NCBI GenBank assembly: GCA_012519415.1
Contig: JAAYQG010000033.1
Span: 1 to 32,735, forward strand
DNA: 32,735 bases
Source of the DNA: Treponema sp.
Lineage (GTDB): Bacteria; Spirochaetota; Spirochaetia; Treponematales; Treponemataceae
Direction of reading: 5' to 3'
Part shown: piece by piece, positions 24,310 to 32,524 of the stretch
Position numbering within the stretch: the stretch's first letter is position 1
Layout of the letters: the number at the start of each line of letters is the position of its first letter
Translations under genes and position numbers: made by a program
Notes under the pieces: generated by a model
Seen by the model: only the letters and a program-made list of their open reading frames with translations
What the model was told of the DNA's origin: nothing
Database searches by the model: none

Positions 24310-24949
24310 TTATATTAGTTTTTCGTTGTCATCGATTAACAAGTCAGCCTTGTTTGTTTTTTGAATTAGTTTATCAAAATCACTTTCATATAATTGGTCT
24401 TGAATTACTCTGTATTTTTCAAACTCGCTTTCAGCAAAACTTTTTGCAATTTCGGCAGATATTTTTCCTTTGTTTTGCAAAATATCTTCTTCGTTAAACT
24501 CTAAAAACACATCCAATCGTTTTGCCCAGTCTTCCATTTTCTAATCGTTGTTTATCTAAAACATACCCTTGTATAGTAAATGTTCGTAACACATTTGTTG
24601 CCCATTGACGAAATTGGGTTGCCCTAATTGAATTAATACGATACCCGACAGAGATGATCGCATCTAAGTTATAAAATTTCATTTTGTATGTTTTCCCATC
24701 TGAGGCAGTTGCCGAGGATTCCTCGGTAACTGCTTTTTCAACCAGCTCTTTAGATGTAAAAATATTTTTTAAATGTAAACTGATATTGTCTGTGGAACAG
24801 TCAAATAATTGAGCCATAGATTTTTGGGTAAGCCAAATATTCTCATCATGCACTCTAACTTCAATGCTGTCTTCACCAGCCTGCTTTGTAAAAACAATGA
24901 AATCAGTTGTACTGTTTCTAATTTGGATGTTTTTTTTCTTATCTTTCAT
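24310..24949 (-). pseudogene. rhuM family gene with internal deletion and frameshift
   Basis: RhuM proteins are about 330 aa and are common companions of R-M loci. The N-terminal part (from ATG at 24949) is intact through QWATNVLRTFTIQGYVLDKQRLENG. It then breaks in the region 24494-24537 and the frame continues in another phase with MEDWAKRLDVFLEF, EEDILQNKGKISAEIAK and YRVIQDQLYESDFDK, which is the usual C-terminal end. Roughly 130 codons that should lie between (the YFDELL...RREIR...FY and VQNKLHYA region) are missing. The two pieces cannot form one protein without frameshifting. The start was grafted onto an ORF6N fragment (see 24939-25028). Confidence 0.75.
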
Positions 24950-25028
24950 TCACTTTGCCTCTGAACGTATATATCATTTTTTGAATTTCGATGCTATTTA
25001 TCACCATAGGTATTTTATCTTCTGACAT
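24939..25028 (-). pseudogene. 29-codon ORF6N remnant joined to rhuM
   Basis: ATG at 25028 with AAAGGGAA upstream opens MSEDKIPMVINSIEIQKMIY then TFRGK, which matches residues 1-25 of the complete ORF6N protein at 26772-27665 with three changes. After that the sequence switches to the start of rhuM and stops at 24939-24941, overlapping the rhuM ATG by 11 bases. This shows that the cargo after this mod fragment was once the same ORF6N gene and was replaced by recombination within codon 26. The peptide may still be translated and couple rhuM. Confidence 0.75.
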
Positions 25029-25073
25029 AAATTCCCTTTTTTAAATAAGTGCTTCTATGTAACAGTATATCAT

Positions 25074-25356
25074 GTTTCATCAAGCTGAGCCAGGTGCTAT
25101 GTTCAAGGTTGTCGTCGTAATGCTCAAAGGCGGAACCGGTATTATACGGCGGATCTATGTAAATACATTTTACCTGCCCTGCGTATTTTCTTTCGAGGGC
25201 TTTTAGTGCAAGCAAGTTGTCGCCGTGAATGAGCATGTTCTCGGTGTTTTTGTCATGCTCTGTGTTTGAAAGTTCTTTGTTTTCTATGAGTATTCGCGGC
25301 TCAACGGAAATTGTATCTTCTTTGCCGTACCACCTTAATTCCAGTTTGTTTGATAT
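25074..25356 (-). pseudogene. Truncated mod 5' fragment, copy 2 (codons 1-94, start lost)
   Basis: 283 bases matching mod codons 1-94, through the DPPYNTG motif and ending at the same SLMK position as the other copies. The start codon is ATA (25354-25356) in place of ATG. The frame remains open into the junction, so only an internal Met (25236) could start. It follows the DUF1016 gene by 55 bases. The stretch just upstream (GGGATTAAGTGTAGC onward, 25357-25391) is nearly identical to that upstream of copy 4, showing that the duplicated unit includes DNA beyond mod. Confidence 0.85.
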
Positions 25357-25411
25357 GGGATTAAGTGTAGCATAATTTTAGAATATTTTGTAGGGACTGA
25401 TTTATTATCAA

Positions 25412-26419
25412 TTAATCATCAGAAATCGTTTCTACTAATGCAATATATTCCTTCAATTTTCTCTGTAACAGTTTCTTATCTATCAATTTTAGATTATATT
25501 CCGAAACCATTGTCGGAGATAAACTACGGCTGAGAGCAAATTCTACAACTTCGTCGTCTTTGCTTGCACACAGGACAACGCCTACGCTTGGGTTTTCGTT
25601 TTCTTTTTTCACTTCACGGTCAAGTGCTTCAAGGTAGAGATTTACCTTACCAATATACTCCGGTTTGAATTCTCCGATTTTCAATTCAAAAGCTACAAGG
25701 CATGTGAGCCCTCTGTGGTAAAACAGCAAATCAATATAGTAATCATGCTTGCCAACCTGCACACGATATTCTTCTCCAATAAAGGTGAAATCTTTACCTA
25801 TTTCAAGAATAAAATCTTTAAGGTTTCGTATAATCGATTTTTGTAAATCACGTTCCGAAACAGTATGGGGAAGATCAAGAAAATCAAGCACATAATTATC
25901 AAGAAAAATATTTCCCGTTGCCCTTTTTGATTCCGCAATAGCAGGACTCAACGGTTTTTGCGACAACATATACCGTTCATAATATCCGCTGTCAATCTGT
26001 CGGGCTAATTCTCTTTTTGAAAGACGCTCTTTAATACACATATTCATATAAAATATGCGTTCTTCCATTGTTTTACACGCAGACATAATTTTGAGATGGT
26101 TCGTCCAGCTCAATTGTGTCACCAGTGGTGACACTTTCTCCTCGTCCTTATAAAGCTCGTAAAATTGTTTCATTCTGTAAAGCCCGCGACGTGTGAAACC
26201 TTTTAGATCAGGGTAATTCGTAGCAAAGAAGTCTGCAAGTTTCTGCACAAAAGCATCACCATATTCAGCATTTTCCGATTCTTCGCTAATGTACTTACCT
26301 ATATCATGATACATTAGAATCAGCTCTTCATTGACTTTGTGATACGCACGTTCTTTAGCAGACTCGATAATCTCAACAATCTTTTTAAATTGCTCATCGT
26401 AAGATGTTACATCGCTCAT
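25412..26419 (-). CDS. DUF1016 (YhcG-type) PD-(D/E)xK nuclease family protein
   Basis: A 335-aa protein. Residues about 10-150 are the DUF1016 N-terminal domain (LILMYHDIGKYISE, GFTRRGLYRMKQFYE, LVTQLSWTNHLKIMS). Residues about 200-330 are the nuclease-like domain with D in YYIDLLFYHRGL and ELK in CLVAFELKIGEF. The family is often found inside type I and III R-M operons and may act in defence or as an accessory nuclease; its job is not established. The ATG at 26419 follows AAAGGAA; a longer frame from 26467 reads the shared junction and is rejected. It is flanked by mod fragments on both sides. Confidence 0.85.
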   Translation of the reverse strand: MSDVTSYDEQFKKIVEIIESAKERAYHKVNEELILMYHDIGKYISEESENAEYGDAFVQKLADFFATNYPDLKGFTRRGLYRMKQFYELYKDEEKVSPLVTQLSWTNHLKIMSACKTMEERIFYMNMCIKERLSKRELARQIDSGYYERYMLSQKPLSPAIAESKRATGNIFLDNYVLDFLDLPHTVSERDLQKSIIRNLKDFILEIGKDFTFIGEEYRVQVGKHDYYIDLLFYHRGLTCLVAFELKIGEFKPEYIGKVNLYLEALDREVKKENENPSVGVVLCASKDDEVVEFALSRSLSPTMVSEYNLKLIDKKLLQRKLKEYIALVETISDD

Positions 26420-26467
26420 AACATGATTCCTTTTTTTGACAAGTGCTTCTTCTCGACAGTATATCAT

Positions 26468-26750
26468 GTTTCATCAAGCTGAGCCAGGTGCTATGTTCAA
26501 GGTTGTCGTCGTAATGCTCAAAGGCGGAACAGGTATTATACGGCGGGTCTATGTAAATACATTTTATTGTGCCGGCGTATTTTCTTTCGAGGGCTTTTAA
26601 TGCAAGTAAATTATCTCCGTGAATGAGGATGTTCTCGGTGTTTTTGTCATGATCCGTGTTCGAAAGTTCTTTGTTTTCTATCAATATTCTCGGCTCGACA
26701 GAAATCTTTTCTTCCTTGCCGTACCACGTTAATTCCAGTTTGTTTGACAT
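26468..26750 (-). pseudogene. Truncated mod 5' fragment, copy 3 (start intact)
   Basis: 283 bases matching mod codons 1-94, with ATG at 26750, five C before it and GAAGGAA upstream. It is the only fragment that still looks translatable: the frame runs through the junction and stops at 26394, giving 118 aa and overlapping the DUF1016 start by 26 bases. The DPPYNTG motif reads DPPYNTC. A product would lack the SAM motif and the target domain, so it cannot methylate. It could act as a leader peptide that couples DUF1016, or interfere with Mod; both are inference. Confidence 0.85.
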
Positions 26751-26771
26751 GGGGGTTTTCCTTCTATAAAA

Positions 26772-27665
26772 TTAATGTATCTTTTTTAACAAGCTTTTTA
26801 TCAAGGTTTCATCTTCGATTTTTGTAATCCCGAAGCTCTTCTTACCGGCATCTTTTAGGGAGGCTCCTATGTGATAAACTTCCATATCATCAATAATCAA
26901 AAAACGGTCGTGAAAATCGTTCGTTGTTTTTACCGTTAACTTCGAATATTGTGCATTAAATGTAGTTATATCTTTAGCAGTTAAATTTCCCTTACCCGCT
27001 GTGGCTATGACAACATCAACACCGTTGTTTTTCTTGCACAACAAGTTTAGAGTATTCGTATCTACATAATTATCTACTAGAACAAGCTTTGTTTTTGCTT
27101 TTTTGATTATATCCACAATAAAGCTAAAAGCGTCATAAATTTGTCCGTCAAAGAAGATATGTTGTTTTACTTCGGTTTGTGTTGCAATGTAGTTGAAGAC
27201 TTTTTCCAGTTTTTGATCCGTTTCAAGTTGCTTTAATTCAACGCGATCTAATCTTTCAAAAATTGTAGCATTGCCAATCAAAAAATGACGCATTGCTACA
27301 AAAGCTCTCATAATATTGATACTAACTATTGTTGCCACATCACTTTTTAACACTGATGAAAGCATTGCTATTCCCTGCTCCGTAAAGACATATGGCATAT
27401 ATCTTCTACCACCTGAACCAGAATCAGGTTTTGAGGTGACATTTTGGCACCTCAAAACTTCATATTCATCTTTTGTTAATTGAAAGCAAAAATCTTCTGG
27501 AAATCTATCAGCATTTCTACTCCTTTGCCTATTTAGGTATTTAGTTTCGATTTGATATAATTCTGCAAGATCTCTATCGACCATCACTTGCTTGCCTCTA
27601 AAAGTATATATCATTTTCTGAATTTCAGTACTACCTATCACCATAGGTGTTTTATCTTCCGACAT
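26772..27665 (-). CDS. ORF6N domain protein with C-terminal PLD-like domain
   Basis: A 297-aa protein. The N-terminal ORF6N DNA-binding domain covers about 10-95 (IQKMIYTFRGKQVMVDRDLAELY, NRNADRFP-like region, MPYVFTEQGIAMLSSVL). A helical linker (about 115-150) is followed by a domain with DAFSFIVDIIKKAKTKLVLVD and NDFHDRFLIIDD, an HxR(x4)D variant of the phospholipase-D HKD signature, with one such motif. ORF6N proteins come from phages and are often seen in R-M loci. The ATG at 27665 is supported by AAAGGGG; an upstream TTG at 27686 lies in the shared junction. It sits between mod fragments 4 and 3. Confidence 0.85.
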   Translation of the reverse strand: MSEDKTPMVIGSTEIQKMIYTFRGKQVMVDRDLAELYQIETKYLNRQRSRNADRFPEDFCFQLTKDEYEVLRCQNVTSKPDSGSGGRRYMPYVFTEQGIAMLSSVLKSDVATIVSINIMRAFVAMRHFLIGNATIFERLDRVELKQLETDQKLEKVFNYIATQTEVKQHIFFDGQIYDAFSFIVDIIKKAKTKLVLVDNYVDTNTLNLLCKKNNGVDVVIATAGKGNLTAKDITTFNAQYSKLTVKTTNDFHDRFLIIDDMEVYHIGASLKDAGKKSFGITKIEDETLIKSLLKKIH

Positions 27666-27711
27666 ACATTCCCCTTTTTTTGACAAGTGCTTCTTCTCAA
27701 CAGCATATCAC
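27666..27711 (-). repeat. Shared junction between mod fragment and cargo gene (one of three)
   Basis: After codon 94 every mod fragment continues into the same 45-50 base sequence, ending with the SD of the cargo gene. Here it is 27666-27711; the others are 26420-26467 and 25029-25073. On the plus strand all contain AAGTGCTTCT and, next to the fragment, CAGTATATCATG or a one- or two-base variant. The complete mod gene has no such sequence at that point. A common junction means the three truncations come from one event that was later copied. Confidence 0.75.
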
Positions 27712-27993
27712 GTTTCATCAAGCTGAGCCAGGTGCTATGTTCAAGGTTGTCATCGTAATGCTCAAAGGTGGAACCGGTGTTATACGGCGGATCTATGTAA
27801 ATACATTTTATCGTTCCGGCGTATTTTCTTTCGAGGCTTTTAGTGCAAGTAAGTTGTCGCCGTGAATGAGGATGTTCTCGGTATTTTTGTCTTGTTCCGT
27901 GTTCGAAAGTTCTTTGTTTTCTATAAGTATTCGCGGCTCAACGGAAATTGTATCTTTTTTGCCGTACCACCTTAATTCCAGTTTGTTTGATAT
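27712..27993 (-). pseudogene. Truncated mod 5' fragment, copy 4 (start lost, frameshifted)
   Basis: 282 bases matching mod codons 1-94. The start codon is ATA (27991-27993), as in copy 2, and one G is missing in the run near 27835, which shifts the frame after NLLALKA. It is therefore the most decayed copy. It follows the DUF1016 pseudogene with the same upstream sequence as copy 2. Confidence 0.82.
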
Positions 27994-28036
27994 GGGATTA
28001 AGTGTAGCATAATTTTAGAATATTTTGTAGGTATGA

Positions 28037-28573
28037 CTACTTTTCGCTCTCTTTTTCCTGTTGTTGAAGGTAAAATAAAGTTTTTTGTGTTTCTATTTCA
28101 GCTCGAAGTTCTTCTTCAGTAGGAAGATAAAGTTTGTATTTTACCGCAAATAATTGCTCGTTTCCATGCATTACCGAATATCGTGCAATATCTTCATCCG
28201 TATCGTAACAGAGGACAATACCGGTAGTCGGATTATCTCCCTCGCTTCGCTTCAGCTCATCGTACATTCGAACATACATATCCATTTGACCGACATCCTG
28301 ATGTGTAATTTTTCCTGTTTTCAAATCAAATAAAACAAAGCATTTCAGAATATAATTGTAGAATATCAAGTCAATGAAGTAATTCTCTTACTTGGTTTTA
28401 ATATGTTGCTGCTTTCCGACAAAAGCATAGCCTTTTTCGAGTTACATAATGAACTTCTGTAAATTATTAATGATAAACTGTTCCAAGTCAGGCTCAAGAT
28501 AACTCGTGTCTTTAGAAATACCTAAAAATTCAGCAATTACAGGATTTTTGATAAATTCCAACTTATCTTGGTG
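28037..28573 (-). pseudogene. Second DUF1016 gene, N-terminally truncated with two stop codons
   Basis: Reading from 28573 gives DKLEFIKNPVIAEFLGIS, the normal entry to the nuclease half of DUF1016 proteins, then a stop at 28442-28444 (FIM*LEKGYAFVG), a second stop at 28388-28390 (IKTK*ENYFIDLIF), and an open frame to ESEK at 28037. The nuclease-like motif FIDLIFYNY...FVLFDLKTG is otherwise kept. The N-terminal half is missing. It differs in sequence from the intact DUF1016 gene at 25412 (a different subfamily member), so it is not a simple recent duplicate. It lies 17 bases from the mscS stop and marks the outer edge of the island. Confidence 0.8.
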
Positions 28574-28589
28574 TTATTACTGATTTTAT

Positions 28590-29402
28590 CTAAATGTTAA
28601 TCTTAGTTTCTTTGTCAAAATGTACATCAAGTTGTGGAAATGGTCTTTTAATACCTGCATCTTTTAACCCTTGATGTGTGTGTTTTATAAGATTGTTTCG
28701 CATATCAAGAAAATCGTCTTTTTTGCACCATGCTGCAAGGGTGAGATTTACAGAAGTATCGTTAATAGCACTAAATAAAACTTTTGGCGCAGGTTCATCA
28801 ATTACAAGAGCTGTTTCAGAAGCAATTTTTAAAAGCGTTTCTTCAACTTGATTCAAGTTGCAATCATGGGGAACAGCAAATGAAAGCGAAAATCTTCGTT
28901 CCGGACAATATGAAACATTTATCAATTTAGTTTGAATTATTGTTTCGTTTGGAATACGAACAAGCTGATTGTCAGGAGTTTTTAGTTTTACAGAAAGAAG
29001 ATTAATTGTATAAACTGTGCCGCTTATATCATCAACTGTAATAAAGTCGCCGATTTGAAAAGTATGTTCGCTTAATACAAAAAATCCGCTGATAATATTA
29101 CTTACGGAAGTTTGAGCTGCAAAACCAACAGCTATACCAGCAATTCCAGCTGCGCCTAATACTGCTGAAAGGTCAACACCAAAAAGATTTAAGATATAAA
29201 ATATTATAGAAATTGTAAAAATATATTTTATGCTTTTTTCAATAGTCATTACAGTTTGCGGCTTTAAATTTTTAAAGATTGTCTTTTTAAGTTGTTTTTT
29301 AAAAAGTTTATAAAGTAATGTAAAAATAAAAAGTGCTACCAAAACAGCTGCTAAACTTAAAAGGTTTTCAAATGTTAGATTTTTTTCAATCCATTCTGTC
29401 AT
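28590..29402 (-). CDS. mscS: Small-conductance mechanosensitive channel MscS
   Basis: A 270-aa inner-membrane channel that opens on hypo-osmotic shock. Three helices are visible: TM1 about 12-30, TM2 about 58-78, and the pore-lining TM3 about 80-112 with the Ala/Gly pattern AVLGAAGIAGIAVGFAAQT followed by the kink region SNIISGFF. The soluble beta domain (GDFITVDDISGTV, then the RIPNETI motif) and the alpha/beta C-terminus follow. Length is close to E. coli MscS. It lies downstream of nth with a gap of 74 bases and may be on its transcript. It borders the island and looks like core genome. Confidence 0.92.
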   Translation of the reverse strand: MTEWIEKNLTFENLLSLAAVLVALFIFTLLYKLFKKQLKKTIFKNLKPQTVMTIEKSIKYIFTISIIFYILNLFGVDLSAVLGAAGIAGIAVGFAAQTSVSNIISGFFVLSEHTFQIGDFITVDDISGTVYTINLLSVKLKTPDNQLVRIPNETIIQTKLINVSYCPERRFSLSFAVPHDCNLNQVEETLLKIASETALVIDEPAPKVLFSAINDTSVNLTLAAWCKKDDFLDMRNNLIKHTHQGLKDAGIKRPFPQLDVHFDKETKINI

Positions 29403-29476
29403 ATCAACTACTCCTATTTTAAAGTTGAATTAATAAATTATGTTTTCAAATCTACTAAAAATATCAGAAAAAATCA

Positions 29477-30154
29477 TCATTTTATAAAATTTTTTGGGCA
29501 AATATCAAAAATAAAGCAATCTGTGCATTTTGGATTTCTTGCAACGCATACATACCGACCATGTAAAATTAGCCAATGGTGTGCATTATGTAAATATTCT
29601 TCAGGGATTTTTTGCAGCAAATCCTTTTCAACTTTGTCCGGAGTTGTTGCAGAAGAAAGCCCCAAACGTTGCGCAAGTCTTAGAATGTGAGTATCAACAG
29701 GCATTACAGCTTGATGATAAAGCACATTAAGCATTACATTTGCAGTTTTTCGTCCTACGCCCGACAATTCCATAAATTCTTCTCTGGTTTTTGGAAAATT
29801 GTTTGAAGAAATGTTTTCAAAACTACATGTGCCTGCATTTTCTCCGTATTTTTGGATAATTTTTTTTGATAGCGACATTATGTGTGCGGCTTTGCTTCTA
29901 TAAAGGCCGATGCTTTTTATGGAATTTTCAAGTTCCTCTATTGAAAGTGCTGCCATTTTTTTAGGAGAATCTGCCAATTTGAATAAATTTTCTGTTGCTT
30001 TGTTGACGCTTTTATCTGTTGCTTGCGCACTAAGCACAACTGCAACAAGCAATGTAAACGGATTCGGTGCGATGAGCTCTGTCTTAGGATTTGGGTTTGA
30101 CTGTTTGAATCTTTGAAAAATTTCTTGAATCAAACAGTCAGATATAAAAACCAT
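29477..30154 (-). CDS. nth: Endonuclease III (DNA glycosylase/AP lyase)
   Basis: A 225-aa base-excision repair enzyme for oxidised pyrimidines. The helix-hairpin-helix reads ELSGVGRKTANVML with catalytic Lys136, and the conserved Asp is D154 in MPVDTHILRL. The 4Fe-4S cluster ligands are C203, C210, C213 and C219 in exact C-x6-C-x2-C-x5-C spacing. Full length and intact. It lies 129 bases after metK. The gap holds a weak hairpin over the metK stop and a repeated AAATCTAACC. Confidence 0.96.
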   Translation of the reverse strand: MVFISDCLIQEIFQRFKQSNPNPKTELIAPNPFTLLVAVVLSAQATDKSVNKATENLFKLADSPKKMAALSIEELENSIKSIGLYRSKAAHIMSLSKKIIQKYGENAGTCSFENISSNNFPKTREEFMELSGVGRKTANVMLNVLYHQAVMPVDTHILRLAQRLGLSSATTPDKVEKDLLQKIPEEYLHNAHHWLILHGRYVCVARNPKCTDCFIFDICPKNFIK

Positions 30155-30283
30155 AAAAGGATTGTATCAGCAAATTTCGTTTTGTTATAGATCGCTCATT
30201 GAACCACTTTAAATCTAACCGAAAAAAAAGTGGTGAATCAAGTAAAAATCTAACCCAAAATGCAAAACAGCAATGTAAAATCG

Positions 30284-31465
30284 CTATTTTACGGCTTTTT
30301 TCAAAGCTTCGAGCTTATCAAGTTTTTCCCATGAGAATTCATTTCTGCCGAAATGACCATATGCAGATGTTGCTTGATAAATAGGCTTTTTAAGATCAAG
30401 TGTTTTAATAATTCCAGCCGGAGAACAGTCAAAAACTTCGTTAATTGCTTTTGAAAGCGAACTTTCGTTTACTTTCCCTGTTCCGAAAGTATCAACCATA
30501 ATCGAAACTGGATAAGGGACGCCGATTGCATATGCAAGCTGAATCTCACATCTTTCTGCAAAACCGGCGGCGACAATATGCTTTGCGATATATCGTGCCA
30601 TATAGGCAGCGGAGCGGTCAACTTTTGAAGGATCTTTGCCTGAAAAAGCACCGCCGCCATGTCGTCCCATTCCGCCATAAGTATCAACTATGATTTTTCT
30701 TCCTGTAAGACCAGTGTCGCCGAATGGACCGCCGATAACGAAACGGCCTGTAGGATTTACAAAAAATTTGGTGTTTTTGTCAATTAATCCGGTTGGTTCA
30801 AGAACCGGTAAGATGATTTTATTAATCACAGTTTCTTTAATTTCGCCGTGTTCAATTTCCGGATTGTGCTGGTGTGAAATAACAACAGTATCAATGCGTT
30901 TCGGCTTGTTGTTTTCGTATTCAATTGTAACTTGGCTTTTTGCATCTGGACGGAGCCATGAAATGATTCCGCCTTTGCGCAAATCTGTTGCTTTGTGCAG
31001 AAGTTTATGCGCATACATAATCGGTGCTGGCATAAATTCCGGTGTTTCCGAACAAGCAAAACCGAACATCATGCCTTGATCGCCTGCACCTTGCTGACCT
31101 TCAAATTCTTTAAGTCCTGTTCCTGAAACGCCTTGATTTATGTCCGGCGACTGTGAATGAATCATGTTGAGAACAGCCATAGAGTCGCAGTCAAGACCAA
31201 AGTCTGAGTCTGTGTAGCCTATCTGGCGTGCAACTGTGCGTGCAAGGTTTTGCACATCAACATAAGTGTTTGTTGTAATTTCACCGCCAACCAAAACCAG
31301 CGCAGTTGAAGCAAATGTTTCGCATGCAACGTGGCTTTCAGGGTCGTCTTTAAGACATGCGTCAAGAATTGCATCAGAAATTTGGTCGCAAAGTTTGTCG
31401 GGGTGTCCTTCTCCTACAGATTCTGATGTAAACAGGTAATGATTGTTAGATAAGATAGAACTCAT
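30284..31465 (-). CDS. metK: S-adenosylmethionine synthetase
   Basis: Makes SAM from methionine and ATP; 393 aa. Conserved segments include [17 protein letters not shown] at the start, [12 protein letters not shown], and the P-loop-like [22 protein letters not shown] at 31465 is chosen because AGGAGG lies six bases upstream and the protein then begins as in the family. A frame extending to 31609 would add 48 unrelated residues. It has its own promoter and a leader hairpin. It closes the methionine-SAM set that begins with metA, metE and metF in this window. Confidence 0.97.
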   Translation of the reverse strand: MSSILSNNHYLFTSESVGEGHPDKLCDQISDAILDACLKDDPESHVACETFASTALVLVGGEITTNTYVDVQNLARTVARQIGYTDSDFGLDCDSMAVLNMIHSQSPDINQGVSGTGLKEFEGQQGAGDQGMMFGFACSETPEFMPAPIMYAHKLLHKATDLRKGGIISWLRPDAKSQVTIEYENNKPKRIDTVVISHQHNPEIEHGEIKETVINKIILPVLEPTGLIDKNTKFFVNPTGRFVIGGPFGDTGLTGRKIIVDTYGGMGRHGGGAFSGKDPSKVDRSAAYMARYIAKHIVAAGFAERCEIQLAYAIGVPYPVSIMVDTFGTGKVNESSLSKAINEVFDCSPAGIIKTLDLKKPIYQATSAYGHFGRNEFSWEKLDKLEALKKAVK

Positions 31466-31490
31466 TTTGAGCCTCCTATTTAGCAAGTTT

Positions 31491-31510
31491 AAGTTCTCTA
31501 ACGAGAACTT
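31491..31510 (-). promoter_or_regulatory. Leader hairpin before metK
   Basis: AAGTTCTC-TAAC-GAGAACTT, a perfect 8-bp stem with a 4-base loop, ends 13 bases before the metK Shine-Dalgarno. The plus strand is followed by T residues, the minus strand is not, so in the metK mRNA it is a leader hairpin and not a terminator. It is simpler than the elements before metE and the acyltransferase and lacks their conserved loops. Confidence 0.5.
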
Positions 31511-31559
31511 TTTCCGCCTGCAATTTGGATAAATCAGCGGATAAGAAATGTACAGAACT

Positions 31560-31588
31560 AATATATACAAAAGGAAACTATTGGGCAA
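31560..31588 (-). promoter_or_regulatory. Promoter of metK
   Basis: Minus-strand TTGCCC (31583-31588), a 17-base spacer, and TATATT (31560-31565). Transcription would start near 31553, giving a leader of about 88 bases that includes the hairpin at 31491-31510. Confidence 0.55.
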
Positions 31589-31615
31589 TAGATGAAAGGC
31601 GTTTTTCAAAGGGTT

Positions 31616-32524
31616 TTATAACCTTATGCTGTCCAGAAAAAGTCTCAGACCGTCTAAGTCAGCTGTCAAATCATCTTCGCGCGGGTGTTCTCCGCTGCAT
31701 GATAAAGTTTTGCATCTTATATAGTTGAAATCAATGCCGAAAACCGAAGACAAAATCTTAAAATGGGTATCGGGACAAAATTCAGGATAAAGAACAAGAA
31801 GTCTTGCATTTTCCTTTTGCGTAAGAAAAAACGGAGCCATGCCTGAACCGTTTGTGCCTATTAGATATTTTACGTTTTTGAAAATAGAAATAATTTCCGT
31901 CAGGCTGAAATCTTCAGGGTGAATCGTAACAAAGCCGTATTTGCTGACTAAATCTTGTACTTCCTTTTCGTTCGTCGTGTTTCGTGGTGAGACATTTTCC
32001 CTTGAGATATAGATTTTTTCTCCGTATGAATTATTCGTCGGTACGGAATCTGCCAGCATTTTGTAAAAATCTTTCATAAAATGAGGCAAGTAAACTTTGT
32101 TATGACCTACTTTTTTTCCACATTTAACTAATTTTGTTGAATTTAATAAAGATGTAAAAATGAGGGTATCAGGCTTTAAGATTGTTCCAGACGGAAAATC
32201 AAGTATTTTTTCTTTAGGAATATTTAAAACACCGCATATAAAATGAATAAATTGCTTTTGAAATGGCAGCTGTTGTGTAAAAACATAATAGTCCGGTTTT
32301 ATTTTTGATTTCCACAAAAGATAAATTTGCCCGATGTACTCACACCAATAATGTCCGTAACAGCTTTCAAGCGACGAAAGGCTAAAATAAGCTAGAGAAC
32401 CATGTGTCCTTTTAACCGGATTACATGGAAAAACATTGTCAATTTGTGGATTTATATCTTGGGCTGTTATTTCTTTTATAACTCTCTTGTCTTTTGTAAA
32501 AATCTCTTCAAGTCCATTTTTCAC
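31616..32524 (-). CDS. GT61-family (DUF563) glycosyltransferase, 5' end uncertain
   Basis: At least 302 aa. The C-terminal half has the family signature: KIYISRENVSPRNTTNEKE, then a helix, FVTIHPEDFSLTEIISIFKNVKYLIGTNGSGMAPFF. GT61 proteins add sugars to surface polysaccharide. The start is unclear. GTG at 32524 has no Shine-Dalgarno, and the same frame stays open upstream to a stop at 32642-32644, reading TAVIPDLYVYILKNGIVKNG, which fits the usual GT61 entry strand, yet no ATG, GTG or TTG lies in that extension. The gene is therefore either 5'-truncated or frameshifted near 32620-32644, where a CTTCC/GGAAG hairpin occurs, or uses a rare start. No other polysaccharide gene is visible. Confidence 0.7.
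   Translation of the reverse strand: MKNGLEEIFTKDKRVIKEITAQDINPQIDNVFPCNPVKRTHGSLAYFSLSSLESCYGHYWCEYIGQIYLLWKSKIKPDYYVFTQQLPFQKQFIHFICGVLNIPKEKILDFPSGTILKPDTLIFTSLLNSTKLVKCGKKVGHNKVYLPHFMKDFYKMLADSVPTNNSYGEKIYISRENVSPRNTTNEKEVQDLVSKYGFVTIHPEDFSLTEIISIFKNVKYLIGTNGSGMAPFFLTQKENARLLVLYPEFCPDTHFKILSSVFGIDFNYIRCKTLSCSGEHPREDDLTADLDGLRLFLDSIRL

Noticed and set aside
27647-27865. Plus-strand open frame across the junction and mod fragment 4
   Set aside because: It is the antisense of the repeated mod sequence, and similar short frames do not persist in the other copies.
25074-27993. Regular direct repeats that might be a CRISPR array or an insertion sequence
   Set aside because: The repeats are 283 bases of coding sequence with whole genes between them. 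There is no transposase and no terminal inverted repeat at the unit ends.
30155-30283. Terminator between metK and nth
   Set aside because: Hairpins are present (GTAAAAT/ATTTTAC over the metK stop; CCACTTT/AAAGTGG), but neither is GC-rich or followed by a clear T run on the minus strand.
31466-31609. Longer MetK with start at 31609
   Set aside because: The extra 48 residues are unrelated to MetK and overlap the predicted promoter and leader hairpin; AGGAGG precedes 31465.
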